From Achromobacter xylosoxidans (GTDB lineage Bacteria; Pseudomonadota; Gammaproteobacteria; Burkholderiales; Burkholderiaceae_B): a stretch of 64,000 nt of DNA. Below are positions 46,754 to 55,880 of this stretch, piece after piece. Under the pieces are notes generated by a model, which saw only the letters and a program-made list of their open reading frames with translations, ran no database searches and was not told where the DNA came from. Position 1 is the stretch's first letter. Each line of letters begins with the position of its first letter. The DNA lies in assembly GCF_002192695.1 (NCBI RefSeq), contig NZ_MTLG01000052.1, positions 248,001 to 312,000 of the forward strand, in the 5' to 3' direction. The position numbers and the translations under genes are program-made.

Positions 46754-47698
46754 ATGCTGCGTTTCGCGCTATCCCGGATCGTCATGGCCATACCGACACT
46801 GCTGATCGTGGCGGTGGCTGTGTTCGTGATGATCCGGCTCATCCCGGGCGACCCTGCCCAACTGCTGCTGGGCGACCTGGCGACGCCGGCCGCGCTGGCC
46901 GACCTGCGGGAGCGGCTGGGGCTGGACCAGACCTGGCTCACCCAGTTCGGCATCTGGTTCGGCAACATGCTGCACGGGGACCTGGGTTCGTCCATCAATA
47001 CCGGCCAGCCGGTGCTGCCGCTGGTGTGGGACCGCTTCCTGATCAGCGGCCGCGTGGTGGTGGTGGCGGTGCTGTTCGCCGCGCTGGTGGCGGTGCCGGC
47101 CGGGATGATCGCCGCCTGGAAGCAGAACAAGGCGCCCGACCTGCTCCTGGTCGGCACGGCCACGCTGCTGGTGTCGATCCCCACCTTCTGGCTGGGCCTG
47201 CTGTTGCTGATCTTCTTCGGCCTCAAGCTGCAATGGCTGCCGGTGGTGGGCTACGTCTCCGTCGGCGAAGACTGGAAGGCCGGCCTGCTGTATTTGGCCA
47301 TGCCCATCCTGACGCTGTTCCTGCATGAGATCGGCGTGCTGATGCGCATGGCGCGAGCCAGCACGCTGGAAGTGCTGCGGCTGGACTACATCACCCATGC
47401 GCGCGCCAAGGGCCTGTCGGAATCCGCGGTGCTGATGCGCCATGCGTTCCGCAACGCCTTCGGTCCCACCTGGACGCTGATCGGCCTGGTGCTGGGCAAC
47501 CTGCTGGGCGGCATCGCGGTGGTGGAGACGGTATTCACCATCCCCGGGCTGGGACGGCTGCTGGTCGATTCCATCTTCGCCCGCGATTACCCCGTGATCC
47601 AGGGCTGTCTGCTGTTCGTGGGCGTGGTCTACGTGATCGTGAACCTGTTCATCGACCTTTGCTATCCCCTCTTTGACCCGAGAGTGACCGCCGAATGA
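46754..47698 (+). CDS. ABC transporter permease, DppB type
   Basis: A 314-residue inner-membrane permease: FVMIRLIPGDPAQLLLGD at the N-terminus, EAA loop with VLRLDYITHARAKGLSESAVLMRHAFRNA, and GGIAVVETVFTIPGLGRLL. It overlaps the DppC-type gene by four bases (ATGA). It belongs to the dipeptide/oligopeptide class and is the second gene of the operon controlled by the TTGGCGCCAA element. Confidence 0.92.
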   Translation: MLRFALSRIVMAIPTLLIVAVAVFVMIRLIPGDPAQLLLGDLATPAALADLRERLGLDQTWLTQFGIWFGNMLHGDLGSSINTGQPVLPLVWDRFLISGRVVVVAVLFAALVAVPAGMIAAWKQNKAPDLLLVGTATLLVSIPTFWLGLLLLIFFGLKLQWLPVVGYVSVGEDWKAGLLYLAMPILTLFLHEIGVLMRMARASTLEVLRLDYITHARAKGLSESAVLMRHAFRNAFGPTWTLIGLVLGNLLGGIAVVETVFTIPGLGRLLVDSIFARDYPVIQGCLLFVGVVYVIVNLFIDLCYPLFDPRVTAE

Positions 47699-48513
47699 AA
47701 AAGCGAATTGCAGCCAACGCGCTACTGGGCGGCGCCATCGTGGCGCTGATGCTGGTGGCGGCCATCATGGGCGCCTTCTGGACGCCGCATGACCCGCTCA
47801 AGATCAACTTCGTGGCGCGCCTGAAGCCGCCCGGCGGAGAGTTCCTGCTGGGCACGGATGAATTCGGCCGCGACGAGCTGTCGCGCCTGCTTGCCGGCGC
47901 CTCCAGCAGCGTCTGGATCAGCCTGCTGACGGTGAGCTTCGCCATCGTCGCGGGCACGATCGTCGGCACGCTCACGGGTTTCGTGCGGGGCTGGACCGAC
48001 CGCATCATCATGGCCTTCAACAACGCCCTGCTGGCCTTTCCCGGCCTGCTGCTGGCGCTGGGCCTGTTGGCCGTGGTGGGCGCCAACAAGTACGGCATCA
48101 TCCTGGCGCTGGGCCTGGCCTATACGCCGTCGGTGACGCGCATCGTGCGCGGCACGGTGCTGTCGCTGCGCGAGAAGGAGTTCATCGAATCCTCGCGCGT
48201 GCTGGGCAATTCCGAGCTCTACACCATGTTCCGCCACGTGCTGCCCAATTGCGTGGCGCCATTGACGGTACTGGCGACCTCGATGTTCGGCTGGGTGATC
48301 CTGGCGGAAAGCGCGCTGTCCTTCCTGGGCCTGGGCGTGCCGCCGCCGGCGCCCACCTGGGGCAATATGCTGGCCGCCGCAAGGCCGTTCATGGCGCAGG
48401 CTTCCTATCTATCCATCCTTCCCGGCCTGGCCATCGCGCTCGCGCTGCTGGGGATCAATCTGCTGGGCGACGCGGTGCGTGACCGCTTCGATCCCCGCAT
48501 GAGGGGCGTGTAA
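47695..48513 (+). CDS. ABC transporter permease, DppC type
   Basis: A 272-residue inner-membrane permease with the DppC motif LLGTDEFGRDELSRLLAGA, hydrophobic segments and the EAA loop FIESSRVLGNSELYTMFRHVLPN. Its stop codon overlaps the ATPase start (TAATG). It is coupled to the DppB-type gene upstream. Confidence 0.92.
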   Translation: MKKRIAANALLGGAIVALMLVAAIMGAFWTPHDPLKINFVARLKPPGGEFLLGTDEFGRDELSRLLAGASSSVWISLLTVSFAIVAGTIVGTLTGFVRGWTDRIIMAFNNALLAFPGLLLALGLLAVVGANKYGIILALGLAYTPSVTRIVRGTVLSLREKEFIESSRVLGNSELYTMFRHVLPNCVAPLTVLATSMFGWVILAESALSFLGLGVPPPAPTWGNMLAAARPFMAQASYLSILPGLAIALALLGINLLGDAVRDRFDPRMRGV

Positions 48514-50168
48514 TGAGCGCATTGGTATCGGTATCGAATCTGTCGCTGACCGTCGGCCCCGGCGGGCGCGAAATCGTCAGCGGCGTGTCCTTCGAGGTGG
48601 CGCCCGGTGAGATGGTCGGCATCGTCGGCGAATCCGGCAGCGGCAAGACGCAGGCCGCGCGCGCCATCATGGGCCTGACGCCGTCGCCGCTGGTGGTGGC
48701 CGGCGGCGCCATCAAGTTCGAAGGCGTGGACGTGACGCAGGCGTCCCCAGCCGCGCTGCGCAAGCTGCGCGGCGCGCGCATCGGCATGGTGTTCCAGGAG
48801 CCGATGACCTCGCTGAATCCTTCCATGCCCATCGGCCGCCAGCTGGAGGAGGGCCTGCGGCTGCACCGCAAGGACCTTTCCACCGCCGCGCGCCGCGAAC
48901 GCATCCTGGAAATGCTGCGCCGGGTCGGCATCCGCGACCCCAAAGGGGCAATGGAGGCCTGGCCGCACGAGTTCTCCGGCGGCATGCGCCAGCGCATGAT
49001 GCTGGCGTCCGTGATGCTGCTGGAACCCGCGCTGCTGATCGCCGACGAACCTACCACGGCGCTGGACGCGGTGGTGCAGCGCGACGTGCTGGAACTGATG
49101 GTCGATCTGACGCGAGAACACCACACGGCGGTGCTGATGATCAGCCACGACCTGCCGATGGTGGCGCGCTACACCGAACGCATGGTGGTGATGCAGCATG
49201 GCAAGGTGCTGGAGACCGGCGCCACGGCCAGCATTCTGGAGCGGCCGCAGCATCCCTACACGCGCAAGCTGCTGGACGCCATGCCGCGCCGGCTGCCGGC
49301 GCGCCAGCTGGGCAAGGAGGCGCCCATCGTCGAGGTCAAGAATCTGGTGGTCGATTACGCCGGCCACCAGCGCTTGTTCTCGCGCACCGGCGCCAAGCGC
49401 GCGCTCAATGGCATAGACCTGCACGTCAAGCCGCGCGAGGTGGTGGCGGTGGTGGGCGGCTCCGGTTCGGGCAAGACCACGCTGGGCCGGGCCATTGCCG
49501 GACTGCTGGCGCCGACCTCGGGCCAGATCCTGTTCCGCGGCCAGGCCGTGAACCGCCGGTCGGCCTCCTGGCGCGACTACCGGCTGAATTGCCAGATGGT
49601 GTTCCAGGATCCGTATTCCTCGCTGGACCCGCGCATGACCATCGGCCAGCTGGTGGGCGAGGGCCTGCGCATGTTGGACGACATGCCCGCGGCGGAAAAG
49701 CGCCGCCGGGTGGACGAAGTGCTGGCCGAAGTGGGGCTGGGTTCCGAATACGCCAAACGCTATCCGCACGAGATGTCGGGCGGGCAGCGCCAGCGCGTGG
49801 CGATCGCCCGCGCCATCGTGCGCCGTCCGGCCTTCGTCATCGCCGACGAACCGGTGTCCGCGCTGGACGTGACCGTGCGCGCGCAGGTGCTGGACCTGTT
49901 CGCCGACCTGCAGGAACGCCACGGCTTTTCCTGCCTGTTCATCAGCCACGACCTGGGCGTGGTGGAGCAGGTGGCCGACCGCGTGGTGGTGATGCGCGAC
50001 GGCGGCATCGTCGAGCAGGGCTCGCGCGACGCCGTGTTCGACCAGCCGCAAGAGGAATACACCCGCAGCCTGCTGTCGGCGATTCCGGCGCTGGAATCCA
50101 CCGATACCGGCGGCGTGCGCCTGCGCTGGCGGCTGGACCAGCAGCAGCCGTTGCGGGCCAGCGCCTGA
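48513..50168 (+). CDS. Dipeptide/oligopeptide ABC transporter, fused two-domain ATPase
   Basis: A 551-residue protein with two ATPase domains. Half 1 has GESGSGKTQ, FSGGMRQRMMLAS and LIADEPTTALD. Half 2 has GGSGSGKTT, MSGGQRQRVAIARA and VIADEPVSALD. It also has the oligopeptide-binding C-terminal extensions (HPYTRKLLDAMPRR, EEYTRSLLSAIPALE). In half 1 the Walker A ends Lys-Thr-Gln instead of Lys-Ser/Thr-Thr, a minor variant. It serves the permeases just upstream and probably both binding proteins at 51066 and 56410. Confidence 0.92.
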   Translation: MSALVSVSNLSLTVGPGGREIVSGVSFEVAPGEMVGIVGESGSGKTQAARAIMGLTPSPLVVAGGAIKFEGVDVTQASPAALRKLRGARIGMVFQEPMTSLNPSMPIGRQLEEGLRLHRKDLSTAARRERILEMLRRVGIRDPKGAMEAWPHEFSGGMRQRMMLASVMLLEPALLIADEPTTALDAVVQRDVLELMVDLTREHHTAVLMISHDLPMVARYTERMVVMQHGKVLETGATASILERPQHPYTRKLLDAMPRRLPARQLGKEAPIVEVKNLVVDYAGHQRLFSRTGAKRALNGIDLHVKPREVVAVVGGSGSGKTTLGRAIAGLLAPTSGQILFRGQAVNRRSASWRDYRLNCQMVFQDPYSSLDPRMTIGQLVGEGLRMLDDMPAAEKRRRVDEVLAEVGLGSEYAKRYPHEMSGGQRQRVAIARAIVRRPAFVIADEPVSALDVTVRAQVLDLFADLQERHGFSCLFISHDLGVVEQVADRVVVMRDGGIVEQGSRDAVFDQPQEEYTRSLLSAIPALESTDTGGVRLRWRLDQQQPLRASA

Positions 50169-50258
50169 GGGGCGGGTATCCCTGGGGGCGCCGGCGCCGT
50201 CCTCCGGGATACTTACGCATAAAATACGCGCTTCGGATTTGATAGACGGGAGTGGTCC

Positions 50259-50879
50259 ATGCCGAAAGCGGCAACGGCGCAGCCCGGCCTGGTTGATCGC
50301 ATCGCCCACGATATACAGGCGGGTGTTTACGGTCCCGGCGCCTGGCTGAAACAGATCGACCTGCAGGAACGCTACGACGCCAAGCGTCTGGACGTCCGGC
50401 GGGCGCTAGACCAATTGGCCGCCAAGCGGCTGATCGCGCACATCCCGAACCGTGGCTATCACGTCTATGCCATGGATCCGGACCAGCATCTGCAGATCCG
50501 CGACATCCGCATCCTGCTGGAAACGGGCGCGGCGGCGGACCTGATGCCCAACGTCACGGCGGCCAAGGTCCGCGCGCTGCGCACCCTGGCCGAACGCTTC
50601 GCCAAGCTGCTGCAGGACGGCACGCTGCTGGAGCAGTACGAGGTCAATCTGGCTTTCCATGCGGGCATGTACGACATGTGCCGCAACCGCGAACTGACCG
50701 CGCTGATCCAGGAAACTCGGGCCCGCGGCCCGGCGGCGCCGGCCAAGGAATGGGTGACGCGTTCGCGCATCGAGATCTCCGCGCGCGAGCATTTCGACAT
50801 GGTGGACGCGCTGGAGGCGCGCGACGTCAAGCGCCTGCAGAAGATCATTGCCCAGCACGTGGGGCAGGACATTTCCTGA
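50259..50879 (+). CDS. GntR-family transcriptional regulator, FCD subfamily (regulator of the TTGGCGCCAA regulon)
   Basis: A 206-residue regulator. The N-terminal winged helix is seen in DIQAGVYGPGAWLKQIDLQERY and DVRRALDQLAAKRLI; the rest is a compact helical FCD domain (LQIRDIRILLETGAA, NLAFHAGMYDM, ISAREHFDMVDAL). It lies 90 bases after the transporter ATPase on the same strand. It is the obvious candidate to bind the TTGGCGCCAA palindrome found before three units of the surrounding transport system. An intrinsic terminator follows. Confidence 0.88.
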   Translation: MPKAATAQPGLVDRIAHDIQAGVYGPGAWLKQIDLQERYDAKRLDVRRALDQLAAKRLIAHIPNRGYHVYAMDPDQHLQIRDIRILLETGAAADLMPNVTAAKVRALRTLAERFAKLLQDGTLLEQYEVNLAFHAGMYDMCRNRELTALIQETRARGPAAPAKEWVTRSRIEISAREHFDMVDALEARDVKRLQKIIAQHVGQDIS

Positions 50880-50910
50880 CGCGCCTGGCGCGACCCTCGC
50901 CATGCGCATG

Positions 50911-50943
50911 CGGCGGCCTTCGGAAAGAAGGCCGCCGTTTTTC
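50911..50943 (+). terminator. Intrinsic terminator after the GntR/FCD gene
   Basis: GGCGGCCTTC and GAAGGCCGCC form a perfect 10-bp stem around a GGAAA loop, followed by GTTTTT. Confidence 0.88.
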
Positions 50944-51014
50944 ATTCCGGCGGCGCCTTCAGGGATACCCCCGATAGCGCAGCGGCGCATTCCGCCCATA
51001 ATGGGCAGCTAATT

Positions 51015-51024
51015 TTGGCGCCAA
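51015..51024. promoter_or_regulatory. TTGGCGCCAA palindrome, site 2
   Basis: It lies 41 bases upstream of the binding-protein start codon at 51066 in the context ATTTTGGCGCCAATAT. The position fits a repressor covering the promoter. Confidence 0.75.
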
Positions 51025-51065
51025 TATATGCGTGAATTTTGCGCCGCACGCTGGGGAGTCTTTGC

Positions 51066-52625
51066 ATGCACCACGTTTTCGTACCCAGAGCGCTCGCGCT
51101 CAGCCTGGCGCTGGCCGCCGCCGGTTCGGCCCAGGCCGCGCTGCTGACCATCGCCCAGCCCGCCGACATCCGCTCGACCAACCCCGGCGTCAACCGCGAC
51201 AACACCACCGATGGCGTGGTGCTCAATATCGTCGAGGGCCTGGTCGGCTACCGCGAGAACGGCACCGTGGGCCCCTTGCTGGCGAAATCGGTGGACCTGT
51301 CGGAAGACGGCCTGACCTATACCTTCAAGCTGCGCGACGGCGTGAAGTTCCACAACGGCGCCGCGCTGACCTCGGCCGACGTGATCTGGAACTGGCAGCG
51401 CTACATGGATCCCAAGACGGACTGGCGCTGCCGCAGCGACTTCGACGGCCGCAACGGCCTGAAGGTGACGGACGTGTCCGCGCCCGACGCGCAGACCGTG
51501 GTGATGAAGGTGGACCGCAAGTCGGCCGTGTTCCTGGATTCGCTGGCCCGCACCGATTGCGGCATGACCGCCATCATCTCCAAGGATTCGGTCGCGGCCG
51601 ACGGTTCCTGGATCAAGCCGGTGGGCACCGGCCCCTACATGTTCAAGGACTGGAAGCGCGGCGAATACACCTTGCTGACGGCCTACAAGGACTACGTCTC
51701 GCCCGCAGGCGACAAGCCGGACGGCTACGTGGGCTCCAAGCGTCCGCTGGCCGAAGAGGTCAAGTTCCTGGTGGTGCCGGATCCTTCCACCTCCAAGGCA
51801 GGCCTGCTGTCGGGCGCGATCGACGCCGCGCAGATCACCAATACCGATGTGGGCGAACTGAAGAACGCCAAGAACCTGACGGTGTTCAGCCCGCATGACG
51901 CGGTCAAGCACGTGCTGCTGTTCCAGACCGAGGATCCGGTCCTGAAGAACGTGAAGATCCGCCAGGCCATCGCCGCGTCGCTGGATATTCCGCAGGTCGT
52001 GGCCGCCGCCTCCGAAGGCTTGGGCCAACTGAACAACTCCGCCGTCTACGCGGGTTCGGCCTATTACAAGGACGCGGAAAAGCGCGGCTACAAGTATGAC
52101 CCGGCCCGGGCCCAGCAATTGCTGAAGGAAGCCGGCTACAAGGGCGAGCCCGTGGTCATCTACGCCAACAAGCGCGCCCACGTGCCCAGCTATCAGGTGG
52201 CGGTGATCGCGCAGGCCATGATGCAGGCGGTGGGCATCAATGCCAAGATCGAGGTGCTGGAATGGGCCACGCAGCTGGACCGCTACAACACCGGCAAGTA
52301 CCAGATCAGCTCGTTCTCGTTTTCGTCGCGCCTGGATCCTTCGCTGAGCTTCGAGCAGTTCTCGGGCGACAAGGCCAAGCAGCCGCGCAAGGTCTGGGAT
52401 GACCCGGCGGCGCAGAAGCTGATCGACGAAAGCTTCCTGGAATCCGATCCGGCCAAGCGCCAGGCGCTGTTCGACCAGTTGCATGCGCTGATGCTGGAAC
52501 AAACCCCGATGCTGATGCTGTACAACGGCGCCGACGCCTGGGCGTCCAGCAAGCGCGTGGAAGGATTCTCGGTCTGGGAAGGCAAGCCGCGGGCCTGGGA
52601 AACCAAGGTCCGCGACGGCAAGTAA
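51066..52625 (+). CDS. ABC family-5 substrate-binding protein (paralogue 1)
   Basis: A 519-residue periplasmic binding protein. ATG 51066 follows GGGGAG and gives a clean signal peptide (FVPRALALSLALAAAGSA, cleavage QA-A). Core motifs: ADIRSTNPGVNRD, IVEGLVGY, KFHNGAALTSADV and GTGPYMFKDWKRGEY. It is strongly paralogous to the protein at 56410-57975 (ADIRSTEPGVNRD, IVEGLVAY, GTGPFELAEWKRGEY). Both are preceded by TTGGCGCCAA-controlled promoters, and only one permease/ATPase set is present. Confidence 0.9.
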   Translation: MHHVFVPRALALSLALAAAGSAQAALLTIAQPADIRSTNPGVNRDNTTDGVVLNIVEGLVGYRENGTVGPLLAKSVDLSEDGLTYTFKLRDGVKFHNGAALTSADVIWNWQRYMDPKTDWRCRSDFDGRNGLKVTDVSAPDAQTVVMKVDRKSAVFLDSLARTDCGMTAIISKDSVAADGSWIKPVGTGPYMFKDWKRGEYTLLTAYKDYVSPAGDKPDGYVGSKRPLAEEVKFLVVPDPSTSKAGLLSGAIDAAQITNTDVGELKNAKNLTVFSPHDAVKHVLLFQTEDPVLKNVKIRQAIAASLDIPQVVAAASEGLGQLNNSAVYAGSAYYKDAEKRGYKYDPARAQQLLKEAGYKGEPVVIYANKRAHVPSYQVAVIAQAMMQAVGINAKIEVLEWATQLDRYNTGKYQISSFSFSSRLDPSLSFEQFSGDKAKQPRKVWDDPAAQKLIDESFLESDPAKRQALFDQLHALMLEQTPMLMLYNGADAWASSKRVEGFSVWEGKPRAWETKVRDGK

Positions 52626-52636
52626 GGCGTTCGACT

Positions 52637-52664
52637 GCGCCGGGCCGCGATTGCGGCCCGGCGC
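52637..52664. terminator. Bidirectional hairpin between convergent genes
   Basis: GCGCCGGGCCGC-GATT-GCGGCCCGGCGC forms a perfect 12-bp stem between the stop of the binding protein (52625) and the stop of the convergent Bug gene (52671). There is no T-tract, so termination efficiency is uncertain. Confidence 0.6.
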
Positions 52665-52670
52665 CAACCG

Positions 52671-53666
52671 CTAGTCGAGCTTCACGCCCGCCTGCTTGAT
52701 CACCGTCGCCCAATCACGCACTTCATTGCCCAGGAACGCGCTCAGCTCGGCTTGCGTGGACGGCGCCAGGATCAGGCCTTCGTCGGCAAAGCGCTTGCGC
52801 AGCTCGGCGTTGGTCAGCACCTTCTCCAGCGCCGGTTGCAGGCGCTGCACCACTTCCGCCGGCACGCCGGCGGGCGCCATCAGGCTGTACCAGGTGGTGG
52901 CTTCCAGTCCCTTCACGCCTTGCGACGCGGCGGTCGTCACTTCAGGCAGGGCTGGCGACTTCTCGATACCCGTCACCGCCGCGGCGCCGACCCGGCCGCC
53001 CTTGTACTGCGGCAGCATCTCCACCACCTGCGTCACGCCCATGCTCAACTCGCCCGAGGCCACCGCCAGCAGCACCGGCGCGCTGCCCTTGTAGGGCACG
53101 TGCACCAGCTTGCCGCCCGTGGCCAGGTTCAGTACTTCGCCGGTCAGGTGGGTGATGCTGCCCGCGCCGGAAGAGCCGAAGGTCAGCTTGCCCGGATCCT
53201 TGTTCGCTAGGGCGATCAGCTCAGGCAGGTTCTTCGCCTGCAGGCCCGGATTGACCGCGAACACCAGCGGACTCTTGCCCACCAGCGTGATGGGCGTGAA
53301 GTCCTTGACCGGGTCGTAGTTCAGGTTCGGGTACAGGCTGGGTGCGATCGCCAGCGTGGACACGTTGCCGAGCAGCAGCGTGTAGCCGTCCGGCTCCGCG
53401 CGCGCCACCGCATTGGTGCCGATGGTGCCGCCCGCGCCGGCGCGGTTTTCCACGATGACCTGCTTGCCCAGCGTGTCGTTCAGTTGCTGCGACAGCGCGC
53501 GCGCCAGGGTGTCGGCGGCGCCGCCGGGCGGGAAGGGCACGACGATGCGGATCGGCTTGCTGGGGTAGGCCTCGGCTTGCGTCGCCGGGCTCAGGCCCAG
53601 CGCCAGCAACCCGGCCAGGGCCGTGGCCAGCAGGCCGCGGCGATTGATTTTCTGGTACTTCGACAT
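52671..53666 (-). CDS. Bug-family tripartite tricarboxylate transporter substrate-binding protein
   Basis: A 331-residue periplasmic binding protein. I start it at ATG 53666 (AGGAGAG upstream), giving the signal peptide RRGLLATALAGLLALGLSP, cleaved near QAEA. Family segments: RIVVPFPPGGAADTLARALS, VENRAGAGGTIGTNAVA, HVPYKGSAPVLLAVASGEL. It is the last gene of the GntR/AllA/PuuE operon and could bind allantoate, ureidoglycolate or a related ureide (inference). Confidence 0.92.
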   Translation of the reverse strand: MSKYQKINRRGLLATALAGLLALGLSPATQAEAYPSKPIRIVVPFPPGGAADTLARALSQQLNDTLGKQVIVENRAGAGGTIGTNAVARAEPDGYTLLLGNVSTLAIAPSLYPNLNYDPVKDFTPITLVGKSPLVFAVNPGLQAKNLPELIALANKDPGKLTFGSSGAGSITHLTGEVLNLATGGKLVHVPYKGSAPVLLAVASGELSMGVTQVVEMLPQYKGGRVGAAAVTGIEKSPALPEVTTAASQGVKGLEATTWYSLMAPAGVPAEVVQRLQPALEKVLTNAELRKRFADEGLILAPSTQAELSAFLGNEVRDWATVIKQAGVKLD

Positions 53667-53709
53667 GCTGCTCTCCTGATGAGAAAACGTGGGCGATGCA
53701 GAAAACGAA

Positions 53710-54651
53710 TCAGCGCGCGGCGCCCTGGGCGGCCGGATGGTGCGCATGCCAGTGGCGCGCGATGTCGGCGCGCCGGCAGACCCAGACGTCGCCGTGCGCC
53801 GCCACATGGTCCAGGAAGCGCGCCAGGCCCGCAGCGCGGCCCGGCTGGCCGACCAGCCGCAGATGCAGTCCCACGGACATCATCTTGGGCGCCGTGGCGC
53901 CTTCCTCGTACAGCATGTCGAATGCGTCGCGCAGGTACTCGAACAGGTCCTGCCCCGTGGCCATGCCGCCGCGGATGAACTTGGCGTCGTTGTTGGCCAG
54001 GCCGTAGGGCACCAGCAGGTGAGGCTTGCCGCCGACCTCGGTCCAGTAGGGCAGCTCGTCGTTGTAGGTGTCGGAGTCGTAGAGAAAACCGCCTTCCTCG
54101 GCCAGCAGCGCACGGGTGTTCAGGCTGGGGCCGTAGCGGCAATACCAGCCCAGCGGACGCGAGCCCACCGTGCGGGTGATCGATTCCACCGTGCGGCGGA
54201 TGCGCTCGCGTTCTTCTTCCAGCGTCAGGTTCTGGTGCCGTTCCCAGCGCCAGCCGTGCGCGCACACGTCATAGCCCGCCGCCTTGATGGCCTCGCAGAC
54301 TTCCGGATTGCGTTCCAGCGCCAGGCCGCAGCCCAGTATCGTGGCCGCCAAGCCGCGTTCCTGCAGCAGCCGGTGCACGCGCCAGAAGCCGATCCGGCTG
54401 CCGTACTCGAACATCGATTCGGCCGCCAGGTCGCGCCCGGCGAAGCCGCCCGCGCCGCCCTCGGTCAGCCCGGTCTCGGACTCAGCGTCGCCGTCCGGCA
54501 CCGAAGGCTCGCCGCCTTCCTCGTAGTTGATGCAAAGGTTCAACGCCAGGCGCGCGCCGCCCGGCCAACGGGGATCGGGCGGGTTGGCGCCGTAGCCGAC
54601 GAAATCGCGGCGCAGGTGCGGATGATCGGTAGTCATAGCGGGGCTAGCCAT
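53710..54651 (-). CDS. PuuE-type allantoinase / NodB-fold polysaccharide deacetylase family
   Basis: A 313-residue NodB-fold protein of the PuuE branch: DFVGYGANPPDPRWPGGARLA (pieces), INYEEGGE where classical deacetylases have the metal-binding Asp, and AHGWRWERHQ in place of H-x3-H, then WYCRYGPSLNTR. PuuE enzymes are analogues of allantoinase and open allantoin to allantoate. The next gene upstream encodes an AllA-like ureidoglycolate lyase, which supports a ureide pathway. ATG 54651 is used; ATG 54636 is an alternative. No allantoate amidohydrolase is seen in the window. Confidence 0.85.
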   Translation of the reverse strand: MASPAMTTDHPHLRRDFVGYGANPPDPRWPGGARLALNLCINYEEGGEPSVPDGDAESETGLTEGGAGGFAGRDLAAESMFEYGSRIGFWRVHRLLQERGLAATILGCGLALERNPEVCEAIKAAGYDVCAHGWRWERHQNLTLEEERERIRRTVESITRTVGSRPLGWYCRYGPSLNTRALLAEEGGFLYDSDTYNDELPYWTEVGGKPHLLVPYGLANNDAKFIRGGMATGQDLFEYLRDAFDMLYEEGATAPKMMSVGLHLRLVGQPGRAAGLARFLDHVAAHGDVWVCRRADIARHWHAHHPAAQGAAR

Positions 54652-54661
54652 CGGGATAGGG

Positions 54662-55171
54662 TCAATCGGAAATCGAAACCAGGGCGTGCGGAGCCGGCGC
54701 CTGCCAGAACTCGTCGTCATCGCCGCGGCCGGTCTGGCCCATCAGGACCAGGAACTCCGCCGGCCCCCGCAACACGGTCAGGCCGTGATGCCAGGCGCCC
54801 ACGCGGTAGCACACGCCCTGGCTGCCGCTCGCGAGAAACGCTTCCAGCCGCGCCATGTCGGGCAGGTCGTCGGCGCCGGTCGGCGCCACCACCACCAGAT
54901 AGGGCGAGTCCGTCAGCGGCACGAAACTCTGCGCCGCATAGCGGTGGCGTTCCATCAACCGGATCTCCACCGGCCCCGGCGCCGCCGCCTGCACCCGGCT
55001 GACCCAGCTGGCGTGCCGCACGACCTCGGGCCCATGCCGCATGGGCTCGGTCAGATGGTGGCGGCGCTCCGCGCCCTGGTGCGCGATCACCTCGCCATAC
55101 GGCGCGAAGGCCTCCGGCGTGAGCGGCCGCGGTCGGATCATGCGCGGGGATGCATCCATGTCACGCGCCAT
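54662..55171 (-). CDS. allA: Ureidoglycolate lyase (AllA family)
   Basis: A 169-residue cupin-fold protein. The AllA features are LTPEAFAPYGEVI at the start, MERHRYAAQSFVPL, PYLVVVAP and GVCYRVGAWHHGLTVL. It splits ureidoglycolate to glyoxylate and urea, or hydrolyses it to glyoxylate, CO2 and ammonia in related enzymes. It overlaps the upstream GntR gene by 11 bases and is followed after 10 bases by the PuuE-type gene. Met residues at 55159 or 55141 are alternative starts. Confidence 0.88.
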   Translation of the reverse strand: MARDMDASPRMIRPRPLTPEAFAPYGEVIAHQGAERRHHLTEPMRHGPEVVRHASWVSRVQAAAPGPVEIRLMERHRYAAQSFVPLTDSPYLVVVAPTGADDLPDMARLEAFLASGSQGVCYRVGAWHHGLTVLRGPAEFLVLMGQTGRGDDDEFWQAPAPHALVSISD

Positions 55172-55799
55172 GGCTCAGATATCCCAGCGAATTCACATAG
55201 CTGCGCCGCACGTTCTCCAGATGCGCCGCCATCGCCTGCCGCGCCCGGGCCGATTCGCCCGACAACAGGGCTTCCACGATCGCCAGATGCTCTTCCCGCG
55301 CCTGCACCTGCCGCTGCGGCAGCCGCTCCACATCGCACATCCGCACCTGCCGCCGCGTCGCCGTGATCATCGTCGCCAGATTCCGGTTGCCGCAATACGC
55401 CGCCACCAGATCGTGCAGCGCGTTATCGACCTCCCAATCCGACTTCTCGTCCGGCGTCTTCGCATCCAGCAAGGCCTGCAACCGCGCCCGCAGCCCTTCC
55501 AACGGCTCCGCCGGAATCCGCCCGGTCGCCATCGCCGCGGCCTCGCTCTCCAGCAGGCTGCGGATCTGCAGCAGCTCCAGCAAGTCCGTCACGCCAAACG
55601 ACCGCACCACGATGGACCCGTTGGACAGCCGCTCCAGCATCCCTTCGCCCAACAACCGATTCATGGCCGCGCGCAACGGCGTGCGCGACACCTCCAACTC
55701 ATCCGCCAGACGGCGTTCCTCCAACACTTCCCCCGCCGGAATCCGGCGCGAAACGATCTGGTCCAGCAGGGTCTGATAGGTGCGTTGCGTAGCGTTCAT
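55161..55799 (-). CDS. GntR-family transcriptional regulator, FCD subfamily
   Basis: A 212-residue regulator. QIVSRRIPAGEVLEERRLADE and EVSRTPLRAAMNRLLGEG make the winged helix; the FCD domain follows (LQIRSLLESEAAAMA, NALHDLVAAYCGNR, REEHLAIVEALLSG). It leads the allA/puuE/bug operon as its first gene. A perfect inverted repeat CTGGTATC-N7-GATACCAG lies 82 bases upstream and is its likely operator. I start it at ATG 55799; the long frame before it has no family similarity. Confidence 0.88.
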   Translation of the reverse strand: MNATQRTYQTLLDQIVSRRIPAGEVLEERRLADELEVSRTPLRAAMNRLLGEGMLERLSNGSIVVRSFGVTDLLELLQIRSLLESEAAAMATGRIPAEPLEGLRARLQALLDAKTPDEKSDWEVDNALHDLVAAYCGNRNLATMITATRRQVRMCDVERLPQRQVQAREEHLAIVEALLSGESARARQAMAAHLENVRRSYVNSLGYLSHGA

Positions 55800-55880
55800 G
55801 TGTGTTGCGGCGTAAGAAAAAGGCGCGGGCGACAGAGACTTCCAGTTGCCGTCTCGCGCAATGGATGAGAAGGTACCCCA

